A DNA stretch of 64,000 nt from assembly GCA_023213395.1 (NCBI GenBank), contig CM041465.1, positions 28,775,741 through 28,839,740 of the forward strand, read 5' to 3'. Below the pieces are notes generated by a model that worked only from the letters and a program-made list of their open reading frames with translations, did no database searches and was not told the origin of the DNA. How positions within the stretch are numbered: position 1 is the stretch's first letter; each line of letters opens with the position of its first letter. Of the stretch, positions 47,578 to 60,892 are shown one piece after another. The position numbers and the translations under genes are program-made. Origin of the DNA: Cycas panzhihuaensis. Lineage: Eukaryota; Cycadophyta.

Positions 47578-48589
47578 TATGGGAATATTTATGTATGCCA
47601 ACATGATGAACTCAATAGATTTGGATCTCCACAATTGAAACTAACTGTGCTGATGATCTTCTTCAACTTGAGATTCTTGAAAGTGACCCCTAAATTCAAA
47701 ACCAAAACCAAAACCCTAGAAAGAAACCAAGTTGAGAATAGTAGTCTAAAAGAAATCCTCAAAAATTAATTTGTATTTAGAAGAGAGTCCAGTAAAGCAT
47801 CGAGAAACATAGAGGGATTACTGCAAAAGCTAAGGGCAGAAAGCAGAACTCATTCACAGTATCATGTATTTGACATATGGAGGAAGGCTTTGGAAGAAGA
47901 GACACCAAGGATGTATACAATGTTATAGTCATAGTCTAATTAGAAGAATAACAAGTATATTCTATCCAACAGAAGGGCGAAAGCTTTAAGTTGAGAGAAG
48001 TAGGTTCATCAAGAAAGGTAGAGGGCAATAAGGGTAAAGCTAATACCTATAGAGGAGGTTTAATTATTAACCAAAGGTATGAAATAAAGGAGTAAGGTGG
48101 AGGTCAAACCAAAAGGTATGACCTTTGTATAAAAAGGGACCACAATATAAGAGATGTGATCAAAGCTATCTATGGAGGATTAAATCTTAGAGAGGCAATG
48201 GTATAGAGAATAAGTATATTACCCTCGAATGAGAGAGATAAAGGAGGCAGTAAGTAGGAAGGATACTTTCAACATCTAGGATTTTGAGATGAGAGAACCT
48301 TAGGGCACAACTGAGGCTCAGACAGTGGATTATAGAAGACAAGAAGTATGAAGTAAGGATAGGTTGATTAAATAACTTAGGGTGGAAGACTCTAGTAGAC
48401 ATAAACCTATGTGAGATGTGGTTCTTTTCTGGCTTTTTTACATGTTGATTATATTAGTGATTGGTTAGTTAGGCCACTTGTTTTATGGTGAATATGGTAG
48501 AAATAATTCCTTGTAACTAGATTCAAAATTCCCCATCTAGAGGTCTTATGTGGAAGTACTAAAGAATGGTGACTTAGAACCTTTAGATA
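47578..48589. other. Region between LTR and LINE ORF1, probably LINE 5' part
   Basis: Purine-rich plus strand with no clear ORF or LTR. It runs smoothly into the LINE ORF1 region and has similar composition, so most of it is probably LINE 5' untranslated sequence or a decayed ORF1 start. The left LINE boundary is not visible. I placed it loosely near 47800. Confidence 0.4.
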
Positions 48590-49730
48590 TAAACCCTATT
48601 ATTCAAGATCAGACTATTAAAATCCCCATCCTAAAGAAACTAATTAAGTAGAATGAGAAATATTTTGAACACAACTTTATAGGTAGATTCTCAGGCCCAA
48701 GACTTAGCCTGGACCCTATAAGAAAATGGCTAGTTAATAAATGGAGGATCAGGAACCAAGAGGAGGTCATGGCAGTTCCTAAGGGATGTGTTCTTTTCAA
48801 ATTTATAAATAGGGGAGATATGGTGAATATACTCCTGAAATATCCCTGTATTTTTAGTAGAAAACCCCTTTTCTTGGAGAAATGGCACCCTGATTTTGAC
48901 CCATTGATATTAATAGTAGAATAGGTCCTAGTATGGGTCCAGTTACTAGGGCTTCCCCTCTAAGTATAGGACATGGATGCCATTAATTGGGTGGTAAAAT
49001 CCATTAGCCCATTACTAGTTATTGACTCAACAATAAAAAGTAGGAGTAGATTAATAAATGCCAGATTCTGTGTTCTGGCAAGATTGGTTAAAACACTCCC
49101 AAATAGGGTAAGAATTGAAACTGGGGAATGAATTAAGGAACAAAGTTTGGTTTATGAACTAGATAATGTTAGGTGCTTAGTTTACAAATGATTGGGCCAT
49201 GCTCCTCAATATTGTCTAGGGGAGGTGAAGAAGGATGAGGGGAAGAAAAAGGATGTAGAGAAGACCTAGGAAATAAAGAGGCATATTTGTACCCCATAGG
49301 GGATTGATGGTGTGGAAGGTGACATTAACTTAGATGGTGAGGACTCCATTTTTTAGGAAGGCAAGGGAGATATCTAGGAAGATATGGGGGAGAAAAGCAA
49401 CCAAGAACCATTGTAAGAGAAGTTAAAGGAGGGGGAAGAAACCTCTAAAGTTTTAGAGGATGTAGAAAGGGACCCTTAAGGAAAGTTATGCAGAGCTCTA
49501 GGGAGTTTAAATATGTAGGGGAGGTAAGAAAGACCTAGAAAGGTTAGGGAGAAAGACCCTCAAGAGGAGAAGAGGGGAGGAGGCTCATGGAGGAGCCTAG
49601 ATCTAGGAGCTAAAAAGAGGATAGGTAGACCTAGCCTAAATATGATTAGGGAAAGGGAGGTGGAAACCCAAGTTGATTAGGGGTGCTAATGTACCCTAAA
49701 GGAGGGAGGAGATGAGGGGTCAATATTAAG
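48590..49730 (+). pseudogene. LINE ORF1 (DUF4283-like with zinc knuckle)
   Basis: In frame across several stops: FEHNFIGRFSGPRLSL, WLVNKWRI, VLFKFINRGDMVNILLKYPC, WHPDFDPL and VLVWVQLLGLPL, the pattern of plant LINE ORF1 proteins (DUF4283). A CCHC zinc knuckle follows at about 49171-49215 as CLVYK-LGHAPQYC. Its second Cys is Tyr and the residue before LGH is a stop. A long acidic/basic tail to about 49730 completes it. The protein would bind LINE RNA. It lies directly upstream of the endonuclease. Confidence 0.75.
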
Positions 49731-49734
49731 GAGT

Positions 49735-50900
49735 AAAAGTAAATCTTACCTCTTAGAATATTAGGGGTATAAATGACCCATGAAAATAGAGAGCAGTGAA
49801 AGATCTTTGTATGGAATTAAAACTAGATATAATTCTACTTTAGGAAACTAAATTGGAAGGGAATAATAGATTAGCAGTTAAAAATAATATCTAAAGAATA
49901 GCAAAGATGGTAGTAAAGGATGACTATTAAGGATTAGGAGAGTTAGCAGTTCTCTAGAATCCAGAGGATTGGCAAGGAGAGGCCTATAGCTTGGATGATC
50001 ATTTCATCTCCATTTTGCTAACTTATAGAAATACAAATCTTCGATGGTTGGTAACTAATATATATGTCCCTACGTCTATAGAAGGTAGGAAAATCCTTTG
50101 GAATAAGATCCTAGATCTCCATAAAGATTGAAAGGACCCATGGCTAGTCACTAGAGATTTTAACATAACCCTATCCCCTAGAGAGAAGAAAGAGGTTTAA
50201 GAGGGATGGTCGAAGAGCATGGTGGACTTAGGGGAGTTTCTCTAAAAAGAGGGCCTAATGGATGTCCATACAAGAGGGAAAAAATATACTTGGTCAAATA
50301 GGAGACTAGCTAATCACCATACACAGGTAAGGTTGGATAAGGTGATGATAAATTATGGATGGGTCAACCATCACAATGACATTAGATTGGAGGCTTTCCC
50401 TAAGGTGGCTTCAAATCACTCCCTATTATTGTTAAACTTTAATATCACTAAGAGGCATATGGGTGCCCCCTTCTAATTTGAGCTAATATGGATAAAGCAT
50501 TCAAGTCTTAGTAGCCTGATTGATGAGTAGTGAAAGGTTCTAATTGAGGGGTGTATAATATGCAGGTTATCAAAAAACTAAGGTAGGTAAAAAGATAGAT
50601 AAAAGAGTGGAACAAGAAGGTTCATGGGAATATTTTTGAAGTCAAGGATCAGATATCTAGGGAGTTAAAACAAATAGAGGTAAGGATCTAAGAGGAAGGA
50701 AGATCCCAAATCTTGGATCAATCTAAGATAAATCTCTTAAGGAAATTTGAGAAAGTCCTAATTAAGGAAGAGATATTTTAGAGGTAGAAATCAAGTGCAT
50801 TATGGCTAGCAGAGGGGGATTAGAATAGAAAGTTTTTTTATATGACAACCCTAAAGCACAAGGCCTATAATAGAGAAGGAGAAGTAACCTATGTAGGGGA
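49735..50900 (+). pseudogene. LINE ORF2 endonuclease domain
   Basis: AP-endonuclease-like domain. NIRGIND is the usual NxRG start. LDIILL-ETKLEG carries the catalytic Glu. WLVTRDFNITLSP is the GDFN motif with Gly changed to Arg. KKYTWSNRR and RLDKVMI follow, and SNHSLLLL stands for SDHSPLLL. A 72-residue clean piece (50258-50476) includes the last motifs. The domain would nick target DNA to prime reverse transcription. The changes at GDFN and SDH suggest loss of activity. Confidence 0.85.
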
Positions 50901-53684
50901 ATAAATCAAGAATATAGCAATATAATATTTTAAGGAGTTGTTTAAAGAACTTGACTACCATGATATAAAGACTAAGAGGGAGTTTATAAACTTGATCCCC
51001 AAGTTGGTGGATGATGAGTAAAACAAGATTTTAAAGCATTGCTCTCCCTAGAGGAGGTGAAAAGGGGTGGTATTTAGGATAAAAAGTGATAAAGTGACAG
51101 ATTTAGATGGTTTTCCCTTAGGCTTCTTTTAGGAATATTAGGATATTATAAAGGAGGATTTAATGAAGGCCTTGGGTGAGTTTTAAGAGAATCAAAAAAT
51201 GATGGGGGAATGGCAAGCCACTTTTCTAGTATTGATTCCTAAAAAGGAAGGTGTGATGCTAATAGAGGAGTATATACCTATTAGTCTCTGTAATGTGAAA
51301 TACAAGATCTTGGAAAAAGTGTTGGCTAATACACTAAATAATATTCTTCCCCTAATTATTTCTCCTAATTAAGATGGTTTCATGAAAGGGAGGCAAATCC
51401 TAGACAACATCATAGTAATCCATGAGATAATTTGCTCTATCCATAATAGGAAAGATCTAGGAATGATTGTCAAGATTAACCTTTCCAAAGCCTATGATAG
51501 AGTGTCATGGAATTATCTAATGGAGTGTTTCTAGGCATTTAGCTTTGATGACCTATGGAGGGAGTGGGTGGCTAGGTGCATCTCTAAACCCTAATACTCA
51601 GTTATAATTAATGGCAACTTGATGAACTTTTTTCTTAGGCATAAAGGGATTTAACAAGGAGATCCCTTATCCTCCCTATCTATTTATAATTATGGTAGAG
51701 CTTCTAGGGAGAGTGACAGAGGAGGCTAGGAGAAGAGGAGTGGTAAAGGGGATTAAGCCTACTTCTAGTATTGTTAATATTTTTCATCACTAATTCATAG
51801 ATGATAATATTCTATTAGGGAAGATAGCCCTTGATGAAGCTTGAGCTATAAAATAAGGTCTTGAGAAGTTTGAAAGAACTATGAATTAGAAGATAAATCT
51901 GAATAAGAGTAATGTCTTTTTTATGAACACCAAAGATAGGGTGCAAAGGAAGATCAACAGGATCCTAGAAATGCCTATCCAAAACTTACCCATTACTTAT
52001 TTAAGGATGCCCCTATTTATAGGGAAGATGTTGAGGGAGCTTTGGAGTCTTATCATGGATCAGATACAGAGGAAGGTGGCTAGGTGGAAGGGCTCCCTTC
52101 TAAGCTAGATGGACAAGTTTCAGTTGTTATCTTCCTCACTCTAGAGTATTCCAGTATATTTGATATCAATATTTAGGATTCTAGCTAAAGTCATATTGAC
52201 TTTGGAAACTATCTAGAAAATATTTTTATGGTTTGGAGTGGAGGAGAAGGATAGGATACACCCGGTGGTGTGGGAGAAGGTCTACCTCCCCAAATGGGCG
52301 GGGTGCTTGAATATTCAAAGATTAGCATCCTTTAATAGTGTCATAGTGGCAAAATTAGGGTGGCGACTAACCAACAAAGAAGGAGATCTATGGGAGAGAA
52401 TTATATCCTAAAAATATCTTTGTGGAAAGCAATTTTTAAAGGATGATACTATAATTCCCTTGGGATCTCTAAATTGCAGAAGTAGGCTTCAATTGAGATA
52501 AATGTTAGCCTCATGAGTGCAATGGAAGTAGGAGGGTGGTACTACTATAAATTTCTAGGAAGACATCTAGTGTGGTCATATCTAGTTGAAAAGAAGGCTA
52601 GATATAGGCCCTATATAGGAATTATGTGAGAGAACTGGTCAAAGATTACTAGGTGGGTTAGAATTGGACTAGCAGCTAGAGAACGTTTTAGGAGTTGCAA
52701 GGGGAACCAAGATCAAGGGAGACATCAAAAAAGATTTAGCCCATTGTTATATTCCAAAAATAATAGAGGCAGATTTTATTATTTGGCCTCTTTATCTTTC
52801 CAAGGATTATACAATGAAACAAGGGTATCTCTTTTAATGCTAATAATGTGAGGCTCTGAAGAACCCTTTATTGGAAGGACTATGGAAGATGGGATTGATC
52901 CCCAAATTGGTAGTTTTCTAGTGTCTATGCCTAAGGAATAAAATTATGACTATGGATAGTATATAGAATAGGGGATTTACAATGGCTAATAGGTGTGTGT
53001 TATGTCGGGTGACTGAGGAGATGACATATCACATCCTTCTTCATTTCTCTTACTCTAGGAATATTTAGAGGTGTATCTAGGCCTAATTTGGTATGGAGTG
53101 GGTGGTCCCTAGAACACTCAAAGAGGACATGATGGCCTGGAAGAGCACCTTTAGGAGCATGACCTTAGTGCATATTTGGCAAATTTATATGCCTATGTTG
53201 ATTTAGAATTTATAGAAAGAGAGAAATAGAAGAATATTCCAAGAGAAGTAGATGAATGAAGCTAGGTTCCATGGGATCACCTATGCTGTTATTGCAGAGA
53301 TAATCAATGTTAAAGAAGAGAAATTTATTTTGGATTTATAATACATACTATTAGAGAATTAATGGATAAGAAGGCCTAAAGAGACCATGTGAATGAGAAG
53401 AAAATGCACTTGGGTTCCTCCCCTAGAAAAATAAGTGAAAATTAATTTTGATGGGGTGGTTAAAGAAAATCCTAGGGAGGCTAGAGGTGGTGATATTTGA
53501 AGAAATTTGAAAGGGGAAGTTAAGTTGGCTTTCATGGAGTATTATGGGAGACAAACTAACCATAGGGAAGAGTTGGCATCTATGTAGAGGGCAGTGGATA
53601 TGGACCTATAGGAAAGATGTGACAGGGTGATTATAGAAGGGAACTTATTAAACGTGATAAATATACTCAAAAGAGAGGGAGAGC
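50901..53684 (+). pseudogene. LINE ORF2 reverse transcriptase to RNase H, first part
   Basis: RT motifs in order: FLVLIPKKEGV, YIPISLCNVKYKILEKVLAN, GFMKGRQILDNI, KINLSKAYDRVSWNYL, GDPLSSLS, and FIDDNIL at about 51793 for the FADD active site. Later VVWEKVYLPKWAGCLNIQ and a zf-RVT segment (CVLCRVTEEMTYHIL, about 52990) mark the connection region. RNase H starts near 53430 (INFDGVVKENPR) and reaches IIEGNLLNVINILKRE, where a Copia interrupts it at 53684. Many stops and frameshifts (for example after GDPLSS) make it inactive. The domain continues at 59050. Confidence 0.88.
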
Positions 53685-54343
53685 TGTTAGATAATATGAT
53701 AACAATGTTTTGGAGGCTAAAATTTTGACAGGTTAGTAGCATGGTTTCCTCTCCAAACTTCCTCAAGGGGTTCCAAGAGGGGCAAGAGGTACCCTTGGCT
53801 GGCGGGGTGTGGGGGTGTTAGAATGCCCTCCACAAAGAGGGTGTTCAAAGGCAATAGACCCTAACCCAAAAATCTAACACTAAAAATCATACTAAATTGT
53901 AAAGAGAATCAGGGTCATTCACTCAAAATACCCTAGATTCTATGGTTGAGATTTGTGCCTTGTATGACTCTCTCATATAGCCCGATTTAGGGTGTTTTTT
54001 CATTATGTTGATGGTATTTGATGTATTGGATATAATGTGAAGAGTTGGGTGGTTGATTGTTATTACTATGAGCATTCTGCTATAGATTATGTACATTTCT
54101 ACATTCTTTGACAATAAAGATCGATACGTTTCCTATATAGATGTTTGTCTAGCATACTACTAGGGTTTTACCATGTTATATTGGGTGCATATTTGATGTT
54201 TGGCTTTCTTATTTATTTTATTATATTATCTCTAGTTTTAAGAACTTGCATGTTAAATTTCAGTTTCGATTCCTATAACCAGTTGCAAAATAGTTTAGAT
54301 ATTAGTGGCAGTTTTAAGTTATTGGGACCTTGTCTTCTCAATA
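53685..54343 (+). repeat. 5' LTR of full-length Copia (659 bp)
   Basis: TGTTAGATAATATG to CTTCTCAATA. It aligns with 58389-59044. It is preceded by AGAGC (53680-53684), repeated at 59045-59049, a perfect 5-bp target duplication. Confidence 0.95.
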
Positions 54344-54345
54344 AG

Positions 54346-54358
54346 TGGTATCAGAGCC
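54346..54358 (+). other. Primer-binding site (initiator-Met type)
   Basis: TGGTATCAGAGCC, the standard plant Copia primer site, two bases after the LTR. Confidence 0.92.
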
Positions 54359-54415
54359 ACTTTTATTTTTACAGTGAGTTTGTAAAGGTTTTGGTGTTGG
54401 CCTTTTCTACACCAA

Positions 54416-55265
54416 ATGGTGAAACTAGAAAATGCAAAGTTCGAGGTGGAGAAATTCAATGAAAAGAACAACTTCAAGTTGTGGAAGTTGAAAGCGTATG
54501 ATGTTCTAGTATAACAAGGTTTGTACAAAGCTCTTATAGAGAAATCAAAGAAACCCATAAGGATGGACAATGACGAATGGGATGATCTAGATAAAAGGGC
54601 TCTTAGCACAATATAATTGTGCTTGGTAGATGAAGTTCTATTTAACATCATAAGGGAGCAGACAATAGCAGGATTATGGATCTAGTTAAAAGGCTTATAT
54701 GTAACCAAATTAATGACGAATTGAATCTACTTGAAGAGGCAACTATACTCATTATGAATGAAGGAAGGTATAAAAATTACTAAACATTTAAATATTTTCA
54801 ATACTCTTATTTATTAGTTGGCTAGTATTGATGTCACGATTGAGGATGAGGATAAGGTTGTTACCTTGTTATATTCATTACCAAAATCAAGGGATAATAT
54901 TATCACCTTAATTAGATTTATCACTATAGATGAATTAGACTATGATTTTGTTGTGAGTGCTTTGCTGATAAAAGAAGTGAGGAGGAACTCTAGTCTTGAA
55001 ACCTCCATACTAAAAGCCATGACAACAATAGGCAGAACAATTAAGAGAGGATAAAGCTCTAGGGATACATCGAGGTCAAAGTCAAAAGGCAAGAAGAGTG
55101 AGCTCAGATGTTGGCATTGTAATAAGACAAGTCACCTCAAGAAGGATTTATACAAAATGAAGGATGTCCAGAAAAAGGGAGATCCTACCAAGGAGACTAA
55201 TCAAGTGGAGTCGAATCAAGGTACAGATGATGATGTCTTAGTTGGTTGTAATGTTTCCCATTATC
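54416..55265 (+). pseudogene. Copia gag
   Basis: ATG at 54416 opens a frame with LENAKFEVEKFN, FKLWKLKAYDVL, WDDLDKRALS, LCLVDEVLFNI, a 78-residue clean piece (54818-55054) with VVTLLYSLPKS, and a CCHC-type knuckle near 55113 (CWHCNKTSHLKKDL), in which the last Cys is lost. Stops after AYDVLV, STI and elsewhere replace Gln or Trp. A frameshifted relative is at 1-502. Confidence 0.85.
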
Positions 55266-56790
55266 ACCATGATTAGTTATTAGATTTAGGTACTTCACAC
55301 CACATGTGTCTACAAAAGAGTTGGTTCTCATCATACCAACCTCTTGATGGTAGTGATATGCTTATAGGAAATGAAGTTTCTTGTAATACATAGGGTATTG
55401 GTAGTATTAGAATTAAAATGTTCGATGGTATAGTGAGAACATTAACTAAAGTTAAATATATACCTGATCTAAAAAGGAATCTAATTTCCTTGGGTGAACT
55501 AGATTCTGGTGGTTATAAGTACCCAGGTTATGAAGGAGTCTTAAAGGTGTCAAAGAGAACCTTGGTTGTTATGAAAGCCTTAAAGAAAGGAAACCTTTAC
55601 ATTTTAGTGGGATGTACAGATGTCAACCATGTAGCTATAGCATTAAAGACTATAGAAGATCCATCTTAGTTATGGCATCAGAGACATGGGCACATGAGTG
55701 AGAGAGGACTTAAGGTGTTCATGAATCATAAGTTACTTCCTAACTTACAACTTTTAGATTTGGCTTTTTACGAACATTATATTTTTGGAAAGTAGTGTAG
55801 ACTTAGGTTTAAAGTAGAAAGTCACACTAATAAAGATGTTCTGGATTACGTATATTCAGATGTTTGGGGACTAGCCCCTATAATATCTTATGGAGGATCA
55901 TTATACTTTATCATATTTATAGATGATTATCTAGAAAGGTATGGGTCTATTTTTTAAAAAAGAAATTTGAAGTTTTTAGTGTGTTTAAGCAGTCCAAGGC
56001 TCTAGTTAAGAAGAGCACTAGCAAGTCAATCAAATGTTTAATAATTAACAATAGAGGTGAGTTCAACTCCTTAGAGTTTGAGAACTATTATAGAGAATCT
56101 GGGATCAAAAGGTATAAGACCACTAACTATACTCTGCAGTAGAATGGCATAGCTGAGCGCATGAATAGGACACTCTTAGAAAGAGTAAAAAGCATGTTAA
56201 GTAATGCAAGAGTGGAGCAGGGCTTATGGGTAGAATCTATTCAAATAACTTACTATTTGGTAAACAGGTCACCATCACTTGCAATAGATAGCAAGATTCC
56301 TGAAGAGGTATGGACTGGACATCCATGTGACTATTCAAATTTGAAAGTTTTTAGTTGTGATTCTTATACTTTGACTGATAAAAGTCAATGTTCAAAGTTA
56401 GACCAAAAATCCAAGAGATGTATCTTTGTTAGTTATGGTGATAGAGATGGTGTGAAGGGATACAAGTTGGGGGATCCTACTGCCCATAAAATCACTATTA
56501 ATATAGATATTATATTTGATGAATCTCCCTTTCTAAAATTAGACAGTATAGAAGTTAAAGTGAAATGGAGTAGAAAGTTGAACATCATCAGGTCAAGTTT
56601 GAAACCTAGCCATCTTTAGAAACAGAAGAGTAGGAAGGCCTTTCTCAAAATGAATATGTAGTAGATTTATAGGAGTATTCAAATACTCCTCCACCAACTA
56701 TTAGAAGATCTACATGAGTTAGTCATCCACCTAATAGGTATAACCCTTCTATTTCTATTATTTTGGTTTCTAACGATAGTAACCCTACAT
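55266..56790 (+). pseudogene. Copia protease and integrase
   Basis: Protease LLDLGTSHHMC (about 55277), with DLG for DSG. VKYIPDLKRNLISLGELD lies in a clean 83-residue piece (55418-55669). The pre-integrase LWHQRHGHMSE and the integrase segment YVYSDVWGLAP and FIIFIDDY follow. A frameshift near 55930 and another near 56150 break the core. A clean 152-residue piece (56161-56619) has MNRTLLERVKSML, YYLVNRSPS and CIFVSYGDRDGVKGYKL. Confidence 0.85.
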
Positions 56791-58388
56791 GTTATCAGGA
56801 AGCAGTAGATAATATCCATAGTAAGAAGTGTAAGAGGGCTATGCAGGAAAAGATAGATGCTTTAAAAAAAAATAATTCATAGGACTTGGTAGAACTTCTA
56901 CATGGTAGGAAGATTGTTAGTTACAGGTGGGTTTTCAAGAAGAAAATAGATGTTGATGGAAAGGTTGACAAATACAGGGTAAGATTGGTGGCTAAAGGCT
57001 TTACATAGAAAGTAGGTATTAATTTTCATGAGATCTTTTCATCAGTTATAAAACTTGTTTCAATTCGAGTTCTATTAGCATTGGCAGTTTCTCTTGATTT
57101 AGAGTTGGAGTAGTTAGATGTAAAAATAGCTTTTCTACATGGAGATTTAGATGAGGAGATCTATATGGATCCACCAAAAGGGTTTGTACAGGATGGCAGG
57201 AAAAGGCTTATTTGCAAGCTCAAGAAATCATTTTATGGCTTGAAGCAATCACCTAGGCAATGGTATAAGAAGTTTGATACCTTCATGGAGAGCCAAATTT
57301 TCAAAAGAAGTGAGTATGATTATTGTGTTTACTTTAAATTCTTAGACAATGGCTTATTCATTATCTTGGTATTATATCTTGATGACATGTTGGTTGTAAG
57401 AAAGAGCGTGGCAGAAATCAATAAGTTGAAGGCTCAATTGGCTAGGACTTTTGATATGAAGGATTTAGAAGCTGTAAAATAAATCTTAGGTATGGAGATA
57501 CATAGAGATAGGAAAAATGGTAAGCTATGGTTATCATAGTAGAAATATGTAGAGAAGGTATTAACCAGGTTTGGTATGGAAAATATGAAACTAGTTAGTA
57601 TCCTATTGGCTTCCCATTTCAAGCTTTCTTTGATTATGAGTCCTAGTAATGAAGAAGAAAAAGAGTATATGTCTTATGTCCCTTATGCCAGTGTAGTAGG
57701 AAGTTTGATATATGTCATGGTATATACAAGACTTGACATTTCACATGCAGTCGGTGTAGGTAGCAGGTGTATGGCCAATCGAGGAAAGGAACATGGGACA
57801 GTAGTGAAATGGGTGCTTCAGTATTTGAGAGGCATAAGTGACTATTATATTACCTTTATAGGTACATATAATCAAGCTTGTGGATATGTTTATTCAAGCT
57901 TTGTAGGAGATTTAGATAAGAGAAGGTCTACTTCAACTTATGTATTCACTCTTGCGAATGGTCCAATTAATTGGATGTCAAAATTATAAAGCACAATTGC
58001 ATAATCGACTACAGAAGCTAAATATGTTGTTGTAGCATATGCTTGTAAAGAATCAATCTATTTACAGGGTTTATTATTTGAGATTGGAAGGAAATAGGAA
58101 AAGGTAAAGGTATTTTGTGATAGCCAAAGTGTCATTTACTTAGCAAAGAATCTAGCTTATCATAGTAAGATAAAGCATATTACTCTTAAGTACCCTTTTG
58201 TTAGGCAGGTTATGGAAGTAGGTAGAGTGGCACTTGAGAAGGTTAATACAAAATAGAATTGTATTGATATATTCACAAAACCAATACTAGTAGAGAAGTT
58301 GAAATAGTGTTTGACTTCTCTTGGCTTATAGAAAAGGTGATGAATGGTCCATGAAAGGTATCAAGTAAATTGTTGTCAAGGTAGAGAT
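56791..58388 (+). pseudogene. Copia RT and RNase H
   Basis: RT from about 56830 with WVFKKKID and KVDKYR. A clean 105-residue piece (57165-57482) carries MDPPKGFVQDGRKRLICKLK and the active site LYLDDMLV. RNase H begins in a clean piece (57576-57989) with YASVVGSLIYVMVYTRLDI and GVGSRCMANRG, and continues past stops to TEAKYVVVAYACKESI and VFCDSQSVIYLAKN. The C-terminus is near 58340, just before a short purine stretch and the 3' LTR. Confidence 0.87.
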
Positions 58389-59044
58389 TGTTAAATAATG
58401 TAACAACAATGTTTTAGAGGCTAAAATTTTAACATGTTGGTAATGCAATTTCCCCCCCAAACTTCCTTGGGGGTTCCAAGGGTGGTGAGATCCCCTCTTG
58501 GTTGGGCAGGTGTGGGGGTGTTGGAACACCCCCATAAAGAGAGGGTTTAGGGGTGATAACCTCGACCCAAAAAGCTAGCACTAAAAAGCATACTAAATTG
58601 TAAAGAGAATCATGGTCATTTGATCAAAATACCCTAGATTCTATGGTCAAGATTTGTGCCTTGTATGACTCTTTCATATAGCCCGATTTAGGGTGTTTTT
58701 TCATTATGTTGATGGTGTTCGATGTATTGGATGTACTATGAAGAGTTGGGTGACTCGTTATTGTTACTGTGAGCATTTTGTTATAGATTGTGTATATTTC
58801 TAAATTCTTTAATAATAAAGATCGATACCTTTCCTGTGTGGATGTTTCCCTAGCACATTTCTAGGGTTTTACCATGTTATATTAGGTGTATATGTGATTC
58901 TTGGCTTTCTTATTTATTTTATTATGTTATTTCTAGTTTTAAGAACTTGCATGTTAAATTTTAATTTTGATTCCTGCAACTAGTTACAAAATAGTTTAGA
59001 TGTTGGTGGCAGTTTTAGGTTATTAAGACCTTGTCTTCTCAGCA
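58389..59044 (+). repeat. 3' LTR of full-length Copia (656 bp)
   Basis: Partner of 53685-54343. It ends CTTCTCAGCA and is followed by AGAGC. The two LTRs differ by many substitutions, so the insertion is not recent. Confidence 0.94.
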
Positions 59045-59049
59045 AGAGC

Positions 59050-59436
59050 CTGACTAGAAATCTACAACTATGATTAAAGATTCCTAAGATGCCTTTAAGG
59101 ATAAAGAGAGTGCCCAGGTATGGTATACTTATAGAGAGGGAAATAGAGCACCTAATAAATTGTCAAACTAGGTGGTAATGCATAAGAGGAACTGGGTATA
59201 AAGAGAGGAAGCTTTAAAAGATATTTTGAGTCTAGTTAAGCAAGATATAAAATCCATATCTCACAAGAAGGATCAAAGCTATCCACTAGGCTTATCATGG
59301 CAGGGATGGATTAGATAGAGTTTGAGAAAGTAGTGGATAGCTAGGCCATGGGCTTGTCATGGAAAATCTATTAGCCGAGATGTATCTTATGTAATAGGGT
59401 TGGGGTCCTTTTAAACTGCTTTATTTATATCATATC
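59050..59436 (+). pseudogene. LINE RNase H end and 3' UTR
   Basis: Directly after the Copia and its target duplication the RNase H frame of the LINE resumes (DAFKDKESAQVWYTYREGN, RAPNKLSN, VVMHKRNW), ending near 59190. A short 3' untranslated stretch leads to the poly-A tail. Confidence 0.8.
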
Positions 59437-59454
59437 AAAAAAAAAAAAAAAAAA
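59437..59454 (+). other. LINE poly-A tail
   Basis: Eighteen A residues at the end of the LINE 3' UTR, as left by target-primed reverse transcription. I could not find a convincing target-site duplication for the LINE. Confidence 0.85.
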
Positions 59455-60827
59455 CTAAACATTTAATGTTTCTAAATAATGTAGTTTTTAAGACATGTTA
59501 GTTTATCTATGACTATTCCTATTATAGTTCCTCCAAAATACACCTTAAGCAAACAATTGATAAAAAAATGATTAAAAATAGCTAAGCAAGCACATAAAGA
59601 AAGTAAGAAAACTATGAAAATCATTAGTATACATGCAAGTAGTTGGTATAATTGATTTTATTGCCTCAATCTACTTATAGGTAGTTGGAATACATCTAAA
59701 AATATAAAAAAAAAAAATTCACCAAAATTTTGTACTAAAGTATTGCATATGACTATTTCCATATCATAGATCTCAAGCAAGCATGCATCATGGCATATTT
59801 ATTTTTTAAAAATGGATTTCAGATCATCCAATAATGGCTCTAGCTCTTAAAATATCATGCAATTAGGAGCTAGTTGGCATGGGGGCTTTACTTTAGACTT
59901 TAAAATAAAACCCAATCAAGTTTAATGTGCCCAAAAATTTAGAAAACTAAAAGTAATTTTTATCCAAAGTTTAGTTTGGAATATTCCATATAGAATATTT
60001 ATTAAAATAGTGTGGGCAATATTGGCACTCCCTACAAAATCTAGTTTTTCTCATAAACAAAGCTATTTTTTCTAAAAATAACTTTGGCACTACATTATTA
60101 GGTTGTCAAGGATTAGAATCATAGGCTAATATTAGGGGTTTCACCAAACTAATGATGATTGGGCATGCAAAAGATCCTTATCTTCCTCTTTTATCCTCAT
60201 TTAGCCTCCTATAAGTCATTTTTCACCTTTGTAAATAATTTCTCACTTGTACTTAGTCATAATCTCTTGCATGCTACCTATTTATCCCTACAATTTTCTT
60301 GTGCTCATAGTATATTTATCTAAGATATGTTAGGTGACTATTCTTATTGTTTAGGTTTTAAATTCATCCTCTATGTCTACATTTTTTTATCACAATATGT
60401 ATTTGGCCTTAGTGTGTATCCCTTTAGAATGGGCATCCATCCTCCTTGTTTATCATTATAAAGGCTATACAATGGGTAACTTTTGCATGTTTCTTTATTT
60501 TTTATTATGTCTTGACTATGTGTCTATGTATTTTCATATGTAACATATGTGTGTAGTGCTTTATTTAACCTACATTGGCCTTTATGCATCTCTATATTAA
60601 TATGTGTTTACTCTCTAGAAATTTACAAGTTGCTTGTGAGGTTGTGGGGGATGTAGGATATGACAATAATATTTATAGGTCACTTAACTATTTATGTAGG
60701 TCATGGAAGAGTTTCAACCATAATTGTTTTTTAATTTTTATATAGTTTTAAAACTATATATTATATAATTTAGAATATTCTTAAAGAATGATCGATATTT
60801 AATAAATATTACTTTTATAAAGTTTAT

Positions 60828-60829
<2 letters not shown>
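59455..60829. other. AT-rich region without recognisable features
   Basis: No protein-like frame, LTR or primer site is seen. It includes a 13-bp A run near 59708 and scattered TATG-rich stretches near 60480-60560. Confidence 0.45.

Positions 60830-60888
<59 letters not shown>
60830..60888. repeat. (AT)n microsatellite
   Basis: About 29 uninterrupted AT dinucleotides. A smaller version of the tract at 17583-19185. Confidence 0.95.

Positions 60889-60892
<4 letters not shown>

Noticed and set aside
47518-47769. 83-codon open frame after the Copia LTR
   Set aside because: It crosses the presumed LTR end and shows no recognisable motif.
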